Assembly (NCBI GenBank): GCA_964651045.1
Contig: CAZYVD010000058.1
Coordinates: forward strand, 1 to 18,091
Source of the DNA: CAZYVD01 sp964651045
GTDB lineage: Bacteria; Zhuqueibacterota; QNDG01; DSAB01
Length of the DNA: 18,091 nt
Direction: 5' to 3'
The notes beneath the pieces were generated by a model. That model searched no databases. It had not been told where the DNA came from and was given only the letters and a program-made list of their open reading frames with translations. Positions 14,343 through 18,091 of this stretch are shown one piece after another. Within the stretch, counting starts at the first letter, position 1; each line of letters begins with the position of its first letter. A program made the position numbers and the translations under genes.

Positions 14343-15458
14343 ATGAAGATATTAAAGTTTTTTCAGGACAGAGAAGATGAGTTTATATCACTGATCAAAG
14401 AGATTGTCTCATTCACTACATATTCGGGGGAAAGGGAATCGATAAACAAATTTTTAGAATATATTCAAAATCTCTTTGCCCCCTTTGAACCTCAAATATC
14501 GAGAATAGATACACCGGCTGGCGATATCCTTACCATGGATTTTTTCCAGCATAAGCAGAACAGGATTGTGCTTCTGGCTCACGCAGATACTGTTAAGGTT
14601 TCCGATAATCCGACTGCTGTAATAGTGAAGAATCGGCGGCTATTCGGAAACGGAAGTTTCGACATGAAAAACGGCATCTGTCTTTTCTATTTTTTAATGA
14701 AATCATTTGCCCGACTCGGGATAGAACCTTCAAACCAGATCAGGATCATCATCACTCCTGATGAAGAGAGTGGAAGCAGAGAGTCGATGGTTCATATTTT
14801 GAGGCTCTGCAGGGGAGCAATCGGTGTTCTTCTTCCTGAACCGTGCTGTCCTGATGGAGGTGTTAAGGTCCGCAGAAAGGGTGTTGCATCTATCAAGGCA
14901 GAGCTTACAGGAAAGGCTTCCCACAGCGGCATTGAGCCTGAGAAGGGAATCGATGCAAACAGGGGCCTTGCCAGTCTGATTTTTGAAATAGATCGGATTG
15001 TTGAGGCCCATTCTGACCTGACATTTAACCCTGGAGTGATAAAGGGTGGTTCAAAGACCAATATCGTGAGTCCGAGAAGTATTTTAAATGGTGAGCTGAG
15101 AAGTTATTCAAACAAAATTTTAAAGGCCGCATCAAAGGAGATCGAAAAAATAGATAGAATCGGGAAGGTAGGAGTCAAGATAAAGTGTGAGGTAAATCAT
15201 CCTGCCCTTGAGTTTAACGATAAGAACAGACACCTCTACAACATTGCAAAAAGATGTGCTGAGAGAATCGGCTATGATCTTCCAGCCTGTTCTTCGGGTG
15301 GTGGTTCAGATGGATCGAGTATTTCCGCAGCTGGCATACCAGTACTCGATGGACTGGGAATGAAGGGTGGAGGTGCTCATGCAGAGAATGAGTATATAGA
15401 ACTCTCTGATTTTCCTTTCAGAGCTGCTATAATAACTACTCTATGTATGGAGCTTTGA
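14343..15458 (+). CDS. M20 family deacylase/carboxypeptidase, candidate N-succinyl-L-amino acid desuccinylase
   Basis: Zinc-dependent M20 amidohydrolase (carboxypeptidase G2/ArgE/DapE class), 371 residues. All catalytic elements are present: H80 and D82 (HADTV), bridging D107 (SFDMKNG), general base E141 and ligand E142 (DEESGS), E166 (LLPEP), and H346 near the C-terminus (GGGAHAENE). ASHSG (192-196) marks the lid/dimerisation domain. M20 enzymes remove acyl groups from amino acids or cleave C-terminal residues. The two genes immediately downstream, an acyltransferase and an OSBS/NSAR-type enolase enzyme, suggest the substrate is an N-succinyl-L-amino acid, by analogy with the Geobacillus pathway. 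Glutamate carboxypeptidase or acetylornithine/LysK-like activity is the alternative. GGGGA precedes the ATG. Its stop lies one base before the next ATG. Confidence 0.9.
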   Translation: MKILKFFQDREDEFISLIKEIVSFTTYSGERESINKFLEYIQNLFAPFEPQISRIDTPAGDILTMDFFQHKQNRIVLLAHADTVKVSDNPTAVIVKNRRLFGNGSFDMKNGICLFYFLMKSFARLGIEPSNQIRIIITPDEESGSRESMVHILRLCRGAIGVLLPEPCCPDGGVKVRRKGVASIKAELTGKASHSGIEPEKGIDANRGLASLIFEIDRIVEAHSDLTFNPGVIKGGSKTNIVSPRSILNGELRSYSNKILKAASKEIEKIDRIGKVGVKIKCEVNHPALEFNDKNRHLYNIAKRCAERIGYDLPACSSGGGSDGSSISAAGIPVLDGLGMKGGGAHAENEYIELSDFPFRAAIITTLCMEL

Positions 15459-15459
15459 T

Positions 15460-16245
15460 ATGGTAGAGATAAAAAGGCTCGATAAAATAGATTATTTTTA
15501 TAAGCTGCCTGAAATAGAAAAGAGTGCATGGGGTTTTACAGACCTTGAAGTTGAACCTCATCATTTAATGACAAGAGTGCAGAAGTATGGAGGATTAGTA
15601 CAGGGACTCTTTGTTGACGGAGAGATCATCGGCTTTTCGTATGCAATAATTGGCAAGTGGAAGGGAGAATATTTTATCTACTCTCATATGGTAGCAGTTC
15701 GCAAAGAGCATCAGGGAAAAGGATTTGGTTTTATGCTGAAGAGTGCTCAGAGAGAGGAGATAATGAAAATGGGATATGATGTAATCCGCTGGAATTTCGA
15801 TCCGCTCGAGTCGCTTAACTCATATTTCAACATCCACAGGCTTGGTGTTATTAGTGATGAATATGAAAGAAACATATACGGTGAGGGGAGGAGCGGACTT
15901 CACAAGGGGCTTCCAACAGACAGGCTTATTGCAACGTGGTACTTGAGGTCTGAGAGGGTTGCAACACGAATTGATAGAAAAGAGCCTCCTCTAATAGAAG
16001 ATATACCGTCGAACATCATCGGAAAATTCAAGCAGAGCAGAGCATATATAGAGATACCCCGTAACATCAGGGAACTGAGGGAGAGAGATATTAAGAAGGC
16101 CAGAGAGTGGAGAACAAGAACACGTGAGCAGTTTGAATATGCGTTTGAAAAAGGGTATGTTGCAACAGATATAGTTTTCTCTCCCGATAAAAAACGAATC
16201 TTCTATAGGTTGAACAGGAAAAAGGATTATAATGGAAAAGATTGA
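15460..16245 (+). CDS. COG3375-type GNAT N-acyltransferase, candidate D-amino acid succinyltransferase
   Basis: Cytoplasmic GNAT-fold acyltransferase, 261 residues. The acetyl/acyl-CoA binding motif A is HMVAVRKEHQGKGFG (about 76-90). The family's characteristic stretch NFDPLESLNSYFNIHRLG follows at 112-129, and a basic C-terminal extension of about 90 residues comes after the GNAT core. This is the GNAT subgroup (COG3375) often found beside OSBS/NSAR genes; in Geobacillus such a protein transfers succinyl from succinyl-CoA to D-amino acids. CoA-donor choice cannot be read directly, so succinyl specificity is inferred from neighbours. It starts one base after the M20 stop and overlaps the next gene by 14 bases. 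Confidence 0.88.
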   Translation: MVEIKRLDKIDYFYKLPEIEKSAWGFTDLEVEPHHLMTRVQKYGGLVQGLFVDGEIIGFSYAIIGKWKGEYFIYSHMVAVRKEHQGKGFGFMLKSAQREEIMKMGYDVIRWNFDPLESLNSYFNIHRLGVISDEYERNIYGEGRSGLHKGLPTDRLIATWYLRSERVATRIDRKEPPLIEDIPSNIIGKFKQSRAYIEIPRNIRELRERDIKKAREWRTRTREQFEYAFEKGYVATDIVFSPDKKRIFYRLNRKKDYNGKD

Positions 16246-17353
16246 CAGGATAGACTCGGTCGAGCTTTTCATTATCAGGCTGCCACTGACCTCACCATTT
16301 GAAACAAGCTTTTCGGTCCAGAAATCGAGGGAGGCATTGATCGTCAGGACTGCCTCGGGTCATGAGTATGGATGGGGTGAGTGTGTTGCAGGCTCCGATC
16401 CATTTTACAGCTACGAGACAAACACAACCGCCATGCATATAATAAAAGATTATCTTCTGCCAATCCTATTTGGAATGAAGAGATTTTCTGCACAAGATGC
16501 TGTGAGGAGGTTCTCAAGAATCCGAGGTCACAACATGGCCAAGGCAGCAGTGGAAAATTCTCTTCTCGATCTTACTGCCAGGCAGAAGGGAGTCCCCCTC
16601 TATGAGCTCATCGGGGGAAAGAAAAAAAGGATAATGTCTGGCATAAGTATAGGAATAAAAGATGATATTGATGAACTATTGCGGTTGATATCAGACGCTG
16701 TAGAAAAGGGATATCACAGGATAAAGATCAAGATTAAAAAGGGAAAAGATTTATCGGTCATCAGAAGGGTGAGAGAAACCTTTCCAGATATCAGGCTAAT
16801 GGTAGACGCCAATGCGGACTATTGTGAGAAAGATGTCAAAACATTAGAAAAGATGGATGAGTTCAATCTCATGATGATTGAACAGCCACTCGGTTACGAC
16901 GACATCTATTTCCATTCATTAGTGCAGAAAAGGATAAAGACACCTATTTGTCTGGACGAGTCAATAAAGAGTATCAACGATGCAAGAACGGCAATCCTTC
17001 TCGGCAGTTGCAGGATAATCAATATAAAGCAGGGCAGGGTAGGCGGAGTGCTAAATGCAAAAAAGATACAATCATTTTGCATGGAGAATGAGATTGGCTG
17101 CTGGTCAGGCGGTATGCTTGAGACAGGAATCGGACGAAGTTTCAATATTCATCTCCAGACTCTTTCTGGATTTAATTTGCCAGGCGACACGTCTGAGACT
17201 TCACGCTATTTTAAAGAAGACATTGTCGATAAACCGGTAGTACTCGAATCAGACGGTTTTATAGAGATACCACAAGGAATCGGAATCGGGGTGGAAGTAA
17301 TGGTTGAAAGACTGGATAAATATAAAACCTTTTATGAAAGACTTGAGCGCTGA
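16232..17353 (+). CDS. OSBS/N-succinylamino acid racemase-type enolase-superfamily enzyme
   Basis: Enolase-superfamily enzyme of the muconate-lactonising subgroup, 373 residues. An N-terminal capping domain (about 1-125) precedes a TIM barrel. The acid-base lysines are in KIKIKK (K165/K167) and K266 (NIKQGRVGG). The magnesium ligands are D192 (VDAN), E217 (MIEQPL) and D242 (CLDES), spaced 25 and 25 residues as in characterised NSARs. GGMLETGIGR and LPGDTSETSRYF are typical of OSBS/NSAR type 2 proteins. OSBS makes o-succinylbenzoate for menaquinone; NSAR racemises N-succinylamino acids, and many members do both. No men genes occur in the window, and the adjacent GNAT and M20 genes favour the racemase role (inference). 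AGGA precedes the ATG; no clear terminator follows. Confidence 0.9.
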   Translation: MEKIDRIDSVELFIIRLPLTSPFETSFSVQKSREALIVRTASGHEYGWGECVAGSDPFYSYETNTTAMHIIKDYLLPILFGMKRFSAQDAVRRFSRIRGHNMAKAAVENSLLDLTARQKGVPLYELIGGKKKRIMSGISIGIKDDIDELLRLISDAVEKGYHRIKIKIKKGKDLSVIRRVRETFPDIRLMVDANADYCEKDVKTLEKMDEFNLMMIEQPLGYDDIYFHSLVQKRIKTPICLDESIKSINDARTAILLGSCRIINIKQGRVGGVLNAKKIQSFCMENEIGCWSGGMLETGIGRSFNIHLQTLSGFNLPGDTSETSRYFKEDIVDKPVVLESDGFIEIPQGIGIGVEVMVERLDKYKTFYERLER

Positions 17354-17625
17354 GGGTAAAAAAACAGATAATCTTTTAAAAAGATTTAAAAAGGAGTGCA
17401 GACTCATAAAGGAGATTCACTTCCAGCCATCCCTGACAACACAGCAGAATTTTTGTTAATTAAATCATAAAAAAGTAAAACCCGGTGAGAGGCTCCTTGC
17501 TCGTAAGCCGAATAACTGTTTCTCAAGAGGGATCCATTCGATTTGAGATCACAACCGCATAAGAACTTGAACCAGTAAAAAAATTCATCACAATCAAGAC
17601 ATTAAGCTAAAGGGGAAAAAGTTTT

Positions 17626-18060
17626 ATGAGCTCTGTTTGGATTCGCGTCTTTGTTGAAAACCGTTTTAGAAAATCCATGCTTGATATTGTTCTATTCATC
17701 TTTGGACTGAGTTTGACTCTTTCCTGCTCTGGCCAAAAAAGTTCAGCCAAAGATTCTGTCTTTACATTTGAAAAGGGCAGAATAACATTGACCTCCTCAG
17801 ACACTAATCTTGTAAAGAGCTTTCTCTGGGCCAAAAGGCAGGCCCTAGCCTATGTATTCGAAGGCGATCCTGTTGGAGATTGGTATGAAGCAGCCCTTCC
17901 GAAACGTGAGGCCTTCTGTATGCGGGATGTATCGCATCAGAGTATGGGAGCCAATGCCCTTGGCTTATGGAATCACAATAAGAATATGCTGCGCAAATTT
18001 GCCGAAAACATTTCCGATTCTAAAGACTGGTGTACCCCTGACTTCATCGCGTTTTATTAA
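17626..18060 (+). pseudogene. 5' fragment of a six-hairpin glycosidase-like lipoprotein gene
   Basis: An open frame of 144 residues with ribosome site AGGGGA at the proper distance. After a hydrophobic export signal (about 18-34; SLTLSC is a weak lipobox, cysteine at 34) comes a stretch I recall from large Bacteroidota six-hairpin glycosidase-like proteins. It is WAKRQALAYVFEGDP (68-82), EAFCMRDVSHQSMGA (95-109) and NMLRKFAENIS..DWC (120-136). In those proteins the sequence runs on for several hundred residues (an acidic, Trp-rich segment follows DWC). Here it turns into PDFIAFY and stops. No other frame in the last 70 bases restores the expected continuation, so this is a truncation or recombination junction, not a simple frameshift. 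An in-frame ATG at 17677 could also serve as start. The 272 bases before it (17354-17625) show no gene or clear RNA structure. Confidence 0.6.
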
Positions 18061-18091
18061 ATATTAGAAATTTAGATAATACATAACATAT

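Noticed and set aside
16232..17353. Calling the enolase-superfamily gene menC (menaquinone pathway)
   Set aside because: The sequence fits the OSBS/NSAR group but no men genes are nearby, while the GNAT and M20 partners match the N-succinylamino acid racemase pathway; the gene symbol was left blank.
17370..17386. Near-palindrome AATCTTTT/AAAAGATT after the NSAR-type gene
   Set aside because: The stem is A/T-dominated, the loop is one base and no T tract follows; it is not a credible terminator.
17480..17545. GC-richer patch before the truncated gene that might be a riboswitch
   Set aside because: I could form only 4-bp stems (GGCT/AGCC) and found no match to known riboswitch cores.
1..18091. 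CRISPR arrays, tRNAs, insertion sequences, toxin-antitoxin or phage defence genes
   Set aside because: Looked for across all spacers; no regularly spaced repeats, cloverleaf candidates, transposase or defence-type motifs were seen.

Overview
The window is a stretch of bacterial chromosome (era and rnr are core genes) from what looks like a Gram-negative organism. Five predicted products carry, or may carry, a lipoprotein-type export signal, and there are a membrane-anchored LytM-type peptidase and a SurA-like lipoprotein isomerase. Base composition is AT-leaning by eye, with many AGA/AGG arginine codons. The secreted families (DUF6786-like lipoprotein, C45 Ntn-hydrolase with a carried N-terminal beta domain, six-hairpin-glycosidase-like fragment) are ones I associate with Bacteroidota/FCB-type bacteria. 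I see no canonical Bacteroidota promoter motif, so I would say only 'uncultured, probably FCB-like or candidate-phylum bacterium'. No tRNA, rRNA, CRISPR array or insertion sequence is visible.

Layout. (1) 1-1147: a LytM/M23 peptidase gene on the + strand with its own promoter (perfect TTGACA) and a clear rho-independent terminator. (2) 1280-6845, minus strand: a tight run transcribed as DUF6786-like lipoprotein > RidA > D-threonine aldolase/D-serine dehydratase-like PLP enzyme > RNase R > short heptosyltransferase-like protein. (3) 6960-8645, minus: a secreted C45-type autoproteolytic acyltransferase/hydrolase with separate upstream DNA. (4) 8864-13059, minus: a four-gene operon of SPOR-SpoIID lipoprotein > Era > alkaline-phosphatase-superfamily metalloenzyme > TtcA-like thiolase, with gaps or overlaps of 1-4 nt. 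(5) A divergent promoter region at about 13060-13234. (6) 13235-17353, plus: PpiC-type lipoprotein isomerase, then a three-gene cluster of M20 deacylase, COG3375-type GNAT acyltransferase and OSBS/NSAR-type enolase-superfamily enzyme. (7) 17626-18060: the 5' remnant of a six-hairpin glycosidase-like lipoprotein gene, ending abruptly.

How the genes may work together. The M20-GNAT-NSAR trio has the same composition as the N-succinylamino acid racemase pathway described from Geobacillus (D-amino acid succinylated, racemised, L-form desuccinylated). About 9 kb away, RidA overlaps by one base (TAATG) a PLP enzyme of the D-serine dehydratase/D-threonine aldolase fold; RidA would clear the enamine a dehydratase releases. 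So the window contains two apparently independent routes for disposing of D-amino acids, plus peptidoglycan-active genes (M23, SpoIID). That points to D-amino acid salvage, perhaps from cell-wall or environmental material. The link is inference from gene content, not shown by the sequence.
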